Position numbers and translations under genes: made by a program. Under the pieces are notes generated by a model. It made no database searches, was not told where the DNA came from, and was given only the letters and a program-made list of their open reading frames with translations. DNA of 64,000 bases from Ignavibacteria bacterium (lineage in GTDB: Bacteria > Bacteroidota > Ignavibacteria > Kapaibacteriales > Kapaibacteriaceae): assembly GCA_016707005.1 (NCBI GenBank), contig JADJIQ010000002.1, positions 744,001 to 808,000 on the forward strand, in the 5' to 3' direction. This document shows positions 43,600 through 51,600 of the stretch, piece by piece; position 1 is the stretch's first letter, and every line of letters starts with the position of its first letter.

Positions 43600-44579
43600 T
43601 GGCGCTCTGCTAGTGTTTCAAGGATCTGAACCGCGTTTGTTGCAGCCCCTTTTCGAAGATTGTCGGCCACGATCCACATCAAGACGCCGTTCTCAACGGA
43701 TTCGTCCTTGCGGATACGTCCAACATAGACCGGATCCGTATCGTTGGAGACCTTTGGCGTTGGGTAGACGGCATGGACGGGATTGTCCATCACAACGATG
43801 CCGGGAGTGGACGAGAGAAGAGCGCGCACATCAACATCGGTGCATGGACGCAACGTCTCAACCGCTACAGATTCTCCGTGACCGCCCAAGACCGGCACTC
43901 GAACACACGTTACGGCAAGGGGCAGATCCGGCAGGTGCATGATGCGTCGTGTCTCGCGGATCATCTTTGTTTCTTCTTCCGACGATTCTCCAACACCACC
44001 GATGGTGTGGAAGACCGTATTCCCGGCCAGCGTATGACCGGTGATGCGAACTGTTGGCTCGTTACCGGCAAGTTCTGCATTGAGCTGGTCAAGCCCCTTC
44101 TGTCCAGCACCGCTTGGTGTTTGATACGTACTCACAACAACACGCTTGAGTCCAAAAGCATCGCTGATCGGTTTCAGAGCAACAACCATCTGGATCGTAC
44201 TGCAGTTCGGATTGGCGATGATGCCCTTGTGGAGGAAGGCATCTGAGGCATTCACCTCCGGGACAACCAACGGAACATCTGGGTCCATCCGCCAAGCGCT
44301 TGAGTTGTCGATCACCGTGCACCCTGCGGCCGCAGCTATCGGCGCATATTCCTTGCTAAGAGCACCACCGGCACTGAACAGCGCAACGTCGAGGCCGTTG
44401 AAGCTCTCAGGTTTGAGCTCCTTCACAACCAGGTCCTGACCACGGAACGGTATCACCGTGCCGGCACTTCTGCCCGAGGCGAGCAAGGTGAGGGAGGAAA
44501 GTGGCGTTTCTCGCTCTTCGAGAACGCGGATCATGGTTCGGCCAACAAGTCCTGTTGCGCCTACGATAGCGATGTTCAT
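43596..44579 (-). CDS. asd: Aspartate-semialdehyde dehydrogenase
   Basis: Asd reduces aspartyl-4-phosphate to the semialdehyde in lysine, methionine and threonine synthesis. The NADP site is MNIAIVGATGLVGRTMIRVLEE, the catalytic cysteine is in IIANPNCSTIQMVVALKPI, and the QTPSGAGQKGL and VPVLGGHGESV blocks (substrate Arg/His) are present. The start is taken at the ATG giving MNIAIVGATG. It is the first gene of a seven-gene minus-strand operon and is divergent from the PAP2 gene. Confidence 0.96.
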   Translation of the reverse strand: MNIAIVGATGLVGRTMIRVLEERETPLSSLTLLASGRSAGTVIPFRGQDLVVKELKPESFNGLDVALFSAGGALSKEYAPIAAAAGCTVIDNSSAWRMDPDVPLVVPEVNASDAFLHKGIIANPNCSTIQMVVALKPISDAFGLKRVVVSTYQTPSGAGQKGLDQLNAELAGNEPTVRITGHTLAGNTVFHTIGGVGESSEEETKMIRETRRIMHLPDLPLAVTCVRVPVLGGHGESVAVETLRPCTDVDVRALLSSTPGIVVMDNPVHAVYPTPKVSNDTDPVYVGRIRKDESVENGVLMWIVADNLRKGAATNAVQILETLAERQ

Positions 44580-44614
44580 AGCTGACGAAGATACGGTCAC
44601 CACTACATTTGCAC

Positions 44615-45334
44615 ATGCACCGACTCTTGCTCGTCGTCCTCTTCGCTACAACCTGCTCCCTCTCGGCACAAGACTGCGGCAACCTCCCATGGGAGGCCAA
44701 CCTCACGTATCGAGCGAACAGCATCGAAAGCGCCTTTCTACGGGACATGTCCAAGGTAACCTCCGATGCTCTGCTGCCCCTTGCCATTGGTGTACCGGTT
44801 GGACTCTATGTGTACGGCATGATCGCACCGGAAGGGAGCAACCTTGCAGACAAACGGTATGCTGCGGAATCCGGACTCCAGACGTTTGTGACCATGGGCC
44901 TCACGTATGGCGTTGTGATCGTTCTGAAGAACGTGATCGACAGACCAAGGCCGTATGAAGCGTATCCCGGATGCATTCAGAACTACCGTAATGATTCCGA
45001 CGGATCCATGCCTTCCGGACACTCTGCCGGCTCGGCGGCCCTTGCCACCTCGCTCATTCTCAGATATCCGCAGTGGTATGTGGTAGCCCCTTCCGTTGCC
45101 TATGCCCTCTATACCGGTTTTGCCCGACTCAATCTTGGCATGCATTATCTCACCGATGTGCTCGTGGGCTACGCAATCGGCATAGGAATCGCGCTTGGTG
45201 TGAACGCCCTCAACAATGAGTTGTTTGACCTGGCCGATCCAATTCTGCCCAATGCCGCTAACTCACAAACGATATTGTTGAACTTCACGCCAACACAGTC
45301 CATTCCTGTCTTCTCGATGAGCATCCCGCTATGA
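44615..45334 (+). CDS. PAP2-family phosphatase, exported
   Basis: A 239-residue protein with a signal peptide (HRLLLVVLFATTCSLSAQ) and several membrane segments. The acid phosphatase triad is complete: KNVIDRPRP, SMPSGHSAGSAA and ARLNLGMHYLTDV. It would dephosphorylate lipid phosphates such as undecaprenyl pyrophosphate or phosphatidic acid at the periplasmic face. ATG at 44615 is chosen over a TTG two codons upstream. It overlaps the nitrilase gene by 4 bases. Confidence 0.92.
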   Translation: MHRLLLVVLFATTCSLSAQDCGNLPWEANLTYRANSIESAFLRDMSKVTSDALLPLAIGVPVGLYVYGMIAPEGSNLADKRYAAESGLQTFVTMGLTYGVVIVLKNVIDRPRPYEAYPGCIQNYRNDSDGSMPSGHSAGSAALATSLILRYPQWYVVAPSVAYALYTGFARLNLGMHYLTDVLVGYAIGIGIALGVNALNNELFDLADPILPNAANSQTILLNFTPTQSIPVFSMSIPL

Positions 45335-46119
45335 TGCGCCTCGCTACCGTACAGTTCTGTCCCGCGTACAGAGATCCGGATGCCAATACCGACTTCATTG
45401 TGGAGACCATTGCCAGTACTGAAGCGGACGTCATCGTCTTTCCCGAACTCGCCACCAGCGGATATTTCTTTGTCACCCGCGAAGAAGTAGGGGGCATTGC
45501 AGAGCCCCTTACCGGACCTCATATCACCCGCATCATCAACGCTGCAAAAACTCACGGTCGCATAGTGATCTGCGGTTTTGCTGAGCGTGATGGAGACCGT
45601 CTCTTCAACTCAGCGGTGATTGCCGGACCGAACATCGAAACACAGGTCTATCGCAAAACGCATCTGTTCTACAAGGAGACGCTGTGTTTTGACGAGGGCG
45701 ATAGCGGTTTCTCCGTTGTTCATCTACCCCATCTCGATTGCAATCTCGGCGTGATGATCTGCTACGACTGGCGTTTTCCTGAAAGTGCCCGGACCCTTGC
45801 ACTCAAGGGAGCTGACGTGATCGCCTGCCCATCAAACCTCGTCACCCACATCTGGCGCATGGCCATGCCCGTACGCGCCCTCGAGAACAAGGTCTACCTG
45901 GCAGTGGCCAACCGCTACGGCACAGAATCCAACACCGAAGAAGACGTCACCTTCAACGGCCAAAGCGTGATCTACTCCTACAACGGAGACGTACTGGCAA
46001 GCGCCGATGCAGTTGGCACAACCACACTCATCACCGAGATCGACCCCACCGCCACCCGCAACAAGACATTCAATTCTGTTAATGACATCCTTGCCGATCG
46101 CCGCCCAGAGAGATACTAG
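45331..46119 (+). CDS. Carbon-nitrogen hydrolase (nitrilase superfamily)
   Basis: A 262-residue nitrilase-superfamily amidase with the Glu-Lys-Cys triad: VFPELATSGYFF, YRKTHLFYKE and LGVMICYDWRFPE. It hydrolyses an amide or nitrile; N-carbamoylputrescine-amidase or omega-amidase-like roles are possible but not decidable. The start overlaps the PAP2 stop. The TAG stop is the first triplet of array E. Confidence 0.92.
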   Translation: MMRLATVQFCPAYRDPDANTDFIVETIASTEADVIVFPELATSGYFFVTREEVGGIAEPLTGPHITRIINAAKTHGRIVICGFAERDGDRLFNSAVIAGPNIETQVYRKTHLFYKETLCFDEGDSGFSVVHLPHLDCNLGVMICYDWRFPESARTLALKGADVIACPSNLVTHIWRMAMPVRALENKVYLAVANRYGTESNTEEDVTFNGQSVIYSYNGDVLASADAVGTTTLITEIDPTATRNKTFNSVNDILADRRPERY

Positions 46120-46240
46120 TTACTGGTTACTAGTTACTGGTTACTAGTTACTTGTAACTGGTAACTGGTAACTACTAACTAGTAACTAGTAACTAGTAAC
46201 TGGCAACTAGTAACTAGTACTTAGTAACTAGTAACTTGCA
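46117..46240. repeat. Inverted 7-bp tandem arrays without a gene (locus E)
   Basis: From 46117, five units of TAGTTAC/TGGTTAC run rightward, starting with the nitrilase TAG stop. They turn over at GTTACTTGTAAC (46147-46158) into about twelve inverted units TAACTGG/TAACTAG/TAACTAC ending 3 bases before the murC ATG. The units are the same type as locus C, 22 kb away. The centre is a near-perfect palindrome able to form a cruciform or mRNA hairpin. There is no gene between the arms. Confidence 0.95.
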
Positions 46241-46243
46241 ACT

Positions 46244-47611
46244 ATGACGTTTTCCTCCGTTCGACACATCCACTTCGTTGGCATTGGTGGCATTGGCATG
46301 AGCGGGATCGCCGAGATCCTTCTTTCGCAGGGGTTTGTTGTCAGTGGCTCAGACCTTAACCGAAGTGAAGTAACGGACCACCTTGCAACTCTTGGGGCGC
46401 GCATCTGCATTGGGCATGATGCACAACACGTAGATAACGCCGAGGTAGTGGTCTACTCCAGTGCCGTTCGTCCACAGGAGAACCCCGAGACGTTGTTCGC
46501 CTTGGAGCGCAAGATCCCGATCATCCGTCGGGCAGAGATGCTCAGCGAGGTCTCCCGACTGAAGTATTGTCTGGCCATTGCCGGCACTCACGGCAAGACA
46601 ACCACCACGTCCATGTGTGGCATCGTGATGATGAAGGCTGGCATGGACCCAACGGTCATTGTTGGCGGACGTCTCAAGGGACTTGGTGGCACGAATGCCC
46701 GGCTTGGACAGGGCGACTGGATCGTACTCGAGGCCGATGAATACGACCGTTCCTTCCTCCAGCTCTTGCCCACCATTGCTGTGATCACGAATGTAGAGGC
46801 GGATCACCTTGACATCTATAGTGACCTCGACGATATAAAGGGGGCGTTCATCGAGTTCTCAAACAAGGTGCCGTTCTATGGCACTGCAGTGGTCTGCTTA
46901 GATGATCCGGGCGTGCGCGCCATCCTGCCGTCCATCAAACGGGTGGTTGTCACCTACGGCATGTCTGCGCAGTGTGATGTGCGCGCTGCAGACATCAGCT
47001 ACAACGAACGCTCCTCCACCTATACACTCGTACACAAGGGGAGCCCCCTTGGAGAGATCGAGCTTCACGTACCGGGTGACCACAACGTCCGCAATTCCCT
47101 TGCTGCTTGCGCAACTGCTCTTTTGTGCGGTGTTCCGTTCGATGTGATCAGGGATGGTCTTGCAGAGTTCGGAGGCGTGTTCCGTCGGTTCGAAGTCAAG
47201 GGAGAGGTAGGGGGCATCCTGGTCGTAGACGACTATGCCCACCACCCTACCGAGATCCGCTCAACGCTCACCGCGGCCCGACGTGGTTGGAAGCGTCGGA
47301 TCGTTGCCGTGTTCCAGCCGCACACCTATACCCGAACCAGGGATTTCTACGCCGAGTTCGCCACTTCCTTTGACGAGGCCGATGTTTTGATCCTCACAGA
47401 CGTTTATCCGGCACGCGAAGAGCCAATTCCGGGGGTCAATGGGAAGCTTATCGCGGACGCTGCCAGGGATGCCGGACACCGCAACGTGCACTATGTAGAA
47501 GCGCCTGCAGACATCCCGGCACTGCTCAAGACCCTGGTTTTGGAGGGCGATATGGTGCTCACAATGGGTGCCGGAGATATATGGAAAGTAGGGTCGGCAC
47601 TGCTCGCCTGA
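46244..47611 (+). CDS. murC: UDP-N-acetylmuramate--L-alanine ligase
   Basis: MurC adds L-Ala to UDP-MurNAc in peptidoglycan synthesis. The N-terminal Rossmann motif is HFVGIGGIGMSGIAEILL, the P-loop is AIAGTHGKTTTTSMCG, and the central EADEYDRSFL and NVEADHLD blocks as well as VVDDYAHHPTEI and FQPHTYTRTRDF are intact. The length of 455 residues is usual. The start codon follows array E by 3 bases with no Shine-Dalgarno site. Confidence 0.97.
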   Translation: MTFSSVRHIHFVGIGGIGMSGIAEILLSQGFVVSGSDLNRSEVTDHLATLGARICIGHDAQHVDNAEVVVYSSAVRPQENPETLFALERKIPIIRRAEMLSEVSRLKYCLAIAGTHGKTTTTSMCGIVMMKAGMDPTVIVGGRLKGLGGTNARLGQGDWIVLEADEYDRSFLQLLPTIAVITNVEADHLDIYSDLDDIKGAFIEFSNKVPFYGTAVVCLDDPGVRAILPSIKRVVVTYGMSAQCDVRAADISYNERSSTYTLVHKGSPLGEIELHVPGDHNVRNSLAACATALLCGVPFDVIRDGLAEFGGVFRRFEVKGEVGGILVVDDYAHHPTEIRSTLTAARRGWKRRIVAVFQPHTYTRTRDFYAEFATSFDEADVLILTDVYPAREEPIPGVNGKLIADAARDAGHRNVHYVEAPADIPALLKTLVLEGDMVLTMGAGDIWKVGSALLA

Positions 47612-47675
47612 CTATTTTTGTGGTTCGGGCGTCTGTGACCCCCGTATCCACTCACAATCCCAGTGTACCCATTTC

Positions 47676-49814
47676 ATGACGATCTCCGCCATGACGACGA
47701 ATTCTCGTGTTCTCTCGATCGCTCTCGGTCTTGTGTGCATCGCTTCTATCGCGTCAGCCCAGAAAAGCAAAAAGTCGGCAACACCGGCAAAAACGTCAAC
47801 CCCTTCCACCGTGATCGCCACGGTTGGAACAGAGAAGATCCTTCTCTCCGACGTTGAGCGCGCATTTCAAAAAAACTTGTCGCGTCGGGATACGAAGCTT
47901 ACTTCAGTGCCACGAGACACCGCCCTTGAATTCCTGCGCCTCTACACGAACTATCGATTGAAGGTGCAGGACGCACACGATCGTGGTCTCGACAAGGACT
48001 CCGCAGTGAAGGTAGACCTTGCGAACAATCGCAAGCTCCTTTCAGAGACGTTCTTCTATGACAAGGCAGTAGCTGACTCGCGAGTGGATCAGCTGTCACG
48101 TCGTAGAATGAAGGAGCTCCAGATCGGCATCATCTTGTGCGCGATCGCCGATCCGCAGACCAAACAATGGGATACGGTTGGAAGCAAGCTCAAGGCAGAA
48201 CGTCTTATCGCACAACTCAACGCCGGTGCTGACTTCGAGAAGATCGCTCGTGATTCATCGGACGATAAGGAGACCGCTGCGAACGGAGGGATCCTTCCGT
48301 GGATCTCCGGCGGTTCGATCATCAAGGCCGTAGAAGACGAAGCATATTCTTTGAAGGCTGGGCAAGTGAGCCCGAAGCCCGTGAACTCGCGTTTCGGATA
48401 CTTCGTGGTGAAGGTCTTCCGTGAGGAGCCCCGTGACCAAGTGAAGTTCCGTCACATCCTTCTTTCCGCAAAAGATGGCAGAGACTCAGCCGCAACAGAT
48501 CGTTTTGCAGACACGCTCATCACCATCCTCAAGATGAAGCCGGCTCAACAAGCAGCTGCATTGCGTGCGATGAAGATCGAGCCAACGGGCGATGCCTTTT
48601 CTGACCTGGCAAAGGCCGTGTCGGACGACAAGACGTCCGCTGCCAAGGGCGGCTTCCTCGGCTCATCATATTCCCGCTCCGGCGGAATGGATGCCAATGG
48701 TTCCCGTCTTGTACCGGCCTTTGAGAACGCGGTGTTTGCACTCAAGGATGGCGAGCTCTCCGGCAAGGTCAAGACGATCTACGGAACACACATCATGATC
48801 CGTGATTCCACCAAGAAGCCTGATGCTGTGGCGGAGCGCGACGCGGCAAAGCGCACCTATCGCAGACTTTACTTCGAAGAAGACAAGAGGATCGTTCTCG
48901 ATTCTGTGAAGAAGCACCTTGGATATCAGTGGATGGATCAAACATTGATCATGTTTATGAGTGCGATCGATACCACGAAGAACACACAAGACACAACGTG
49001 GTCACGCTCACTCACACCGTATCAATCAGAACAGATCATCTACAAGATGCCACGCGGCCCGATCACAGTAGGCCAATTCCGCGACTCACTTCGCCTGCGC
49101 ATCGATATGCGAGGATACTCGCTCAACCGTGCCGGGCTTGAGCGTGCAATGAATCGCATCGCAGACCCACTTGCCCTAGAGCAGGCCACTGCAGACCTCG
49201 AAACGAAGTATCCGGAGTTTGCCTCGTTGATGCAAGAATTCAATGACGGCATCTTGCTCTTCAAGGTAGAAGAGAAGGAAGTCTGGAGCAAGCTACGATT
49301 TGACACTACCGATGCGCGGGTCTTCTATGACTCAACCAAGTCGCGTTGGATGACCGAGCAGAAGTACGACCTCACCGAGCTCTACGTACTCAGCGACTCC
49401 CTTGCAAAGGCCTTGAGCGATAGAATCAAGAAGGGCGAGAACATTGCCACACTTGCCGCACAACACACGCAACGCGAAGGTGGCAGGGATAAGAACGGCG
49501 CTGTGAAGTCGGCATCACCTAAGACCTCAAAGGTTGCAGCGAAGATCACTGCCACAACAAAGGTTGGGGACATCATCGGTCCGTTTGCAGCCGACGCCGG
49601 TTGGGCGGTCATCCGCCTTGATGCCGTTGTTCCGCCACAACAGAAGTCCTTTGAAGCAGCACTCAGTGAGCTCGCTCCGGCCTATCAGGATGCGCTGCAG
49701 AAGCGTCTCACCGAGAACTGGCTCTCCGGTGTGCGCAAGCTTCACCCTGTTGTGTATGACACCGCTGTTATCGACAAGATATGGGGCAAGGCCTCGTCAG
49801 TGAAAACGAAATGA
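47676..49814 (+). CDS. Periplasmic parvulin-type peptidyl-prolyl isomerase, large form
   Basis: A 712-residue SurA/PpiD-like chaperone. The signal peptide is in the first about 28 residues (LSIALGLVCIASIASAQ). A SurA_N-like helical segment is followed by at least two PpiC rotamase domains: ILCAIADPQ to YFVVKVFRE, and VKFRHILLSA to GTHIMIRDS, with GGILPWISGG and GGFLGSS internal motifs. A further degenerate domain is near the C-terminus. It assists outer-membrane protein folding. ATGs at 47676 and 47691 are both possible. It is translationally coupled to the next PPIase. Confidence 0.9.
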   Translation: MTISAMTTNSRVLSIALGLVCIASIASAQKSKKSATPAKTSTPSTVIATVGTEKILLSDVERAFQKNLSRRDTKLTSVPRDTALEFLRLYTNYRLKVQDAHDRGLDKDSAVKVDLANNRKLLSETFFYDKAVADSRVDQLSRRRMKELQIGIILCAIADPQTKQWDTVGSKLKAERLIAQLNAGADFEKIARDSSDDKETAANGGILPWISGGSIIKAVEDEAYSLKAGQVSPKPVNSRFGYFVVKVFREEPRDQVKFRHILLSAKDGRDSAATDRFADTLITILKMKPAQQAAALRAMKIEPTGDAFSDLAKAVSDDKTSAAKGGFLGSSYSRSGGMDANGSRLVPAFENAVFALKDGELSGKVKTIYGTHIMIRDSTKKPDAVAERDAAKRTYRRLYFEEDKRIVLDSVKKHLGYQWMDQTLIMFMSAIDTTKNTQDTTWSRSLTPYQSEQIIYKMPRGPITVGQFRDSLRLRIDMRGYSLNRAGLERAMNRIADPLALEQATADLETKYPEFASLMQEFNDGILLFKVEEKEVWSKLRFDTTDARVFYDSTKSRWMTEQKYDLTELYVLSDSLAKALSDRIKKGENIATLAAQHTQREGGRDKNGAVKSASPKTSKVAAKITATTKVGDIIGPFAADAGWAVIRLDAVVPPQQKSFEAALSELAPAYQDALQKRLTENWLSGVRKLHPVVYDTAVIDKIWGKASSVKTK

Positions 49815-51103
49815 AAAGCCCCATGCGCACACTCAACATCTTCTTCATGTGCCTCCTTGTACTTGGCATCCCTACCTCTGTTTGGGCCCAAGACTCCATG
49901 GAAGGTATCATTGCCATCGTTGGTCGTGAGATCGTTCTCAAGTCCGATGTAGACGGTCAGATGGAGATGTTGGCCCAGCGTGATCCGCGCGTAGACCGCA
50001 AGGACGTCAAACTGCGTCAAGCAATCCTCGATCAGCTCATCAACGAGCGCCTCATCATGACCAAGGCCATAGAGGACAGCATTGAGGTAACAGATGAAGA
50101 GATCACGCAGCGCATGGAATATCAGATCCAAACACTGATCCAGCAATTCGGCTCAGAGAAGCGTATCGAAGACATGTACGGCATGAGCATGATGCGCATC
50201 CGACGTGAATTCCGCGATGAGATCCGCAAACGTCTTCTCGTGGAGAAGATGCAACAGAAGCAATTCGGTCAGGTCAAGGCCTCCCGTGCAGATGTGGAAG
50301 CGTTCTACGCCAAATACCGCGACTCCTTGCCTAAGGTACCGGAACGTGTAGACCTCTTCCACATCGTGAAGTACGTGAAGGCCTCCGACGAAAAGAACAA
50401 GGAAGCATACACCCTTGCCATGCGTATCAGAGACTCCATCGTAAAAGGGGGCTCCTTCAGCGACTTCGCACGCAGGTATTCCGGAGATCCGATCTCTGCA
50501 TCGAACGGTGGCGACCTCGGAACCGTTGATCGCGGCAAATTTGTCCCGGCTTTCGAAACCGCTGCATTCAACCTGTCCCCTGATGAGATCTCTCAACCAG
50601 TCGAGACGCCGTTCGGATGGCACGTTATTCAGCTCATCAGCAAGACAGCAACCTCGATGACTGCGCGACACATCCTCATTCGCGTAGGTCAGAGCGACGA
50701 AGACCGAGAACGCGTTAAGACCGAACTCGTTGCACTCAAACAACGTGTTGAAAAGGGCGAGAACTTTGAGACACTCGCTCGTGAATTCAGTGATGAAAAA
50801 GAGACCCAAGGCTTCGGTGGATCAATGGGTCAGATCGAACTCGCCCGTCTTCCGGAAGAGATGCAAACATCTCTCAATGCCATGAAGGACGGTGCTGTCT
50901 CCGACCCTTCACCGTATGCCGCAGACCCAACTAAGCCCGGCTTCCACATCCTCTACCGCAAGCGCATCATCCCTGCTCACACCCCGTCCGTCGACGAAGA
51001 CTACAAACAACTCGAACAAATGGCATCCTTCGAAAAGAAGCAACGCCTCGAACAAGAGTGGGTGCAGAAGCTGCGGAAAGAGTTGTATTGGGAAACGCGT
51101 TAG
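49811..51103 (+). CDS. surA: SurA-like peptidyl-prolyl isomerase
   Basis: A 430-residue periplasmic chaperone with a signal peptide (MRTLNIFFMCLLVLGIPTSVWAQ). The SurA N-terminal region is IIAIVGREIVLKSDVDGQM and QLINERLIMTKAIEDSIEV. Two rotamase domains follow (VDLFHIVKYV to GWHVIQLISK, and ARHILIRVGQ to GFHILYRKRI). It helps outer-membrane barrels fold. ATG overlaps the upstream stop. The TAG stop is the first triplet of the locus F array. Confidence 0.92.
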   Translation: MKSPMRTLNIFFMCLLVLGIPTSVWAQDSMEGIIAIVGREIVLKSDVDGQMEMLAQRDPRVDRKDVKLRQAILDQLINERLIMTKAIEDSIEVTDEEITQRMEYQIQTLIQQFGSEKRIEDMYGMSMMRIRREFRDEIRKRLLVEKMQQKQFGQVKASRADVEAFYAKYRDSLPKVPERVDLFHIVKYVKASDEKNKEAYTLAMRIRDSIVKGGSFSDFARRYSGDPISASNGGDLGTVDRGKFVPAFETAAFNLSPDEISQPVETPFGWHVIQLISKTATSMTARHILIRVGQSDEDRERVKTELVALKQRVEKGENFETLAREFSDEKETQGFGGSMGQIELARLPEEMQTSLNAMKDGAVSDPSPYAADPTKPGFHILYRKRIIPAHTPSVDEDYKQLEQMASFEKKQRLEQEWVQKLRKELYWETR

Positions 51104-51143
51104 AGTGCTAGAGTGCTAGATTGTTAGAGTGCTAGATTGTTAG
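51101..51143 (+). repeat. 8-bp tandem array, left arm of locus F
   Basis: Five 8-bp units in the order TAGAGTGC, TAGAGTGC, TAGATTGT, TAGAGTGC, TAGATTGT, then a final TAG. The first TAG is the surA stop codon. It is inverted relative to the right arm. Confidence 0.95.
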
Positions 51144-51147
51144 ACCC

Positions 51148-51516
51148 TCATCTGGTTTTTGGGGGTCGTTGTTGATTGCGAACTGCGGTAGATATAGACG
51201 AACTCATCAGCCGTCCAAGCTCATCAAGAAGACCATCGATCGTTTGTTTCCATGAGCTTGGCACTCCATTTCTTTCGGTGAAATGGATAGAGAGAGATTC
51301 GGCTTCTCGTAACTCCTTATGAGCAAGCTTCAGTTTGTGTATGAGGTCTCGCCGACTTTGGCAGCTCTGCGCTTCAGAGATGTTATTCATGACAGCTAGG
51401 GCGACACCCTCCGTCTGATTTCCAAGACGAAACAGATGTTGACTGTTTACGATCCTCACAACTTCTAACAGATAGATCGATAACAGACGCGATTTTATCA
51501 TTGATGGGGACGTCAT
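51148..51516 (-). CDS. Four-helix-bundle protein (S23/Avd-like), locus F
   Basis: A 122-residue protein of the four-helix-bundle family. The recognisable core is LGNQTEGVALAVMNNISEAQSCQSRRDLIHKLKLAHKELREAESL, matching the N-x-x-E and K-K/L-A-x-K-E pattern of the C and D copies but otherwise divergent. The ATG directly follows the 36-bp leader shared with locus C; an ATG at 51501 is an alternative. It reads opposite to the C and D copies in the window, and its stop lies 5 bases from the left arm. Confidence 0.82.
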   Translation of the reverse strand: MTSPSMIKSRLLSIYLLEVVRIVNSQHLFRLGNQTEGVALAVMNNISEAQSCQSRRDLIHKLKLAHKELREAESLSIHFTERNGVPSSWKQTIDGLLDELGRLMSSSISTAVRNQQRPPKTR

Positions 51517-51552
51517 CCTTCTATGTGCTACTAACACCACAGAACGTGACTC
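51517..51552 (-). other. Conserved 36-bp leader (locus F)
   Basis: On the minus strand this reads GAGTCACGTTCTG, a GTGTT block, then AGCACATAGAAGG directly before the ATG. It matches the locus C leader at 27 of 36 positions without gaps. The GAGT overlaps the end of the last repeat unit, so array and leader are directly joined. Confidence 0.75.
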
Positions 51553-51594
51553 TAGCACTCTAACAATCTAGCACTCTAACAATCTAGCACTCTA
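51548..51594 (-). repeat. 8-bp tandem array, right arm of locus F
   Basis: On the minus strand from 51594: TAGAGTGC, TAGATTGT, TAGAGTGC, TAGATTGT, TAGAGTGC, then TAGAGT running into the leader. It begins 6 bases after the TAA stop of the convergent outer-membrane gene. The units are those of the left arm, in inverted orientation. Confidence 0.95.
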
Positions 51595-51600
51595 TCGAGA

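Noticed and set aside
24060..51594. Classical insertion sequence or retroelement
   Set aside because: No transposase, integrase, reverse transcriptase or clear target-site duplication is visible at the array loci.
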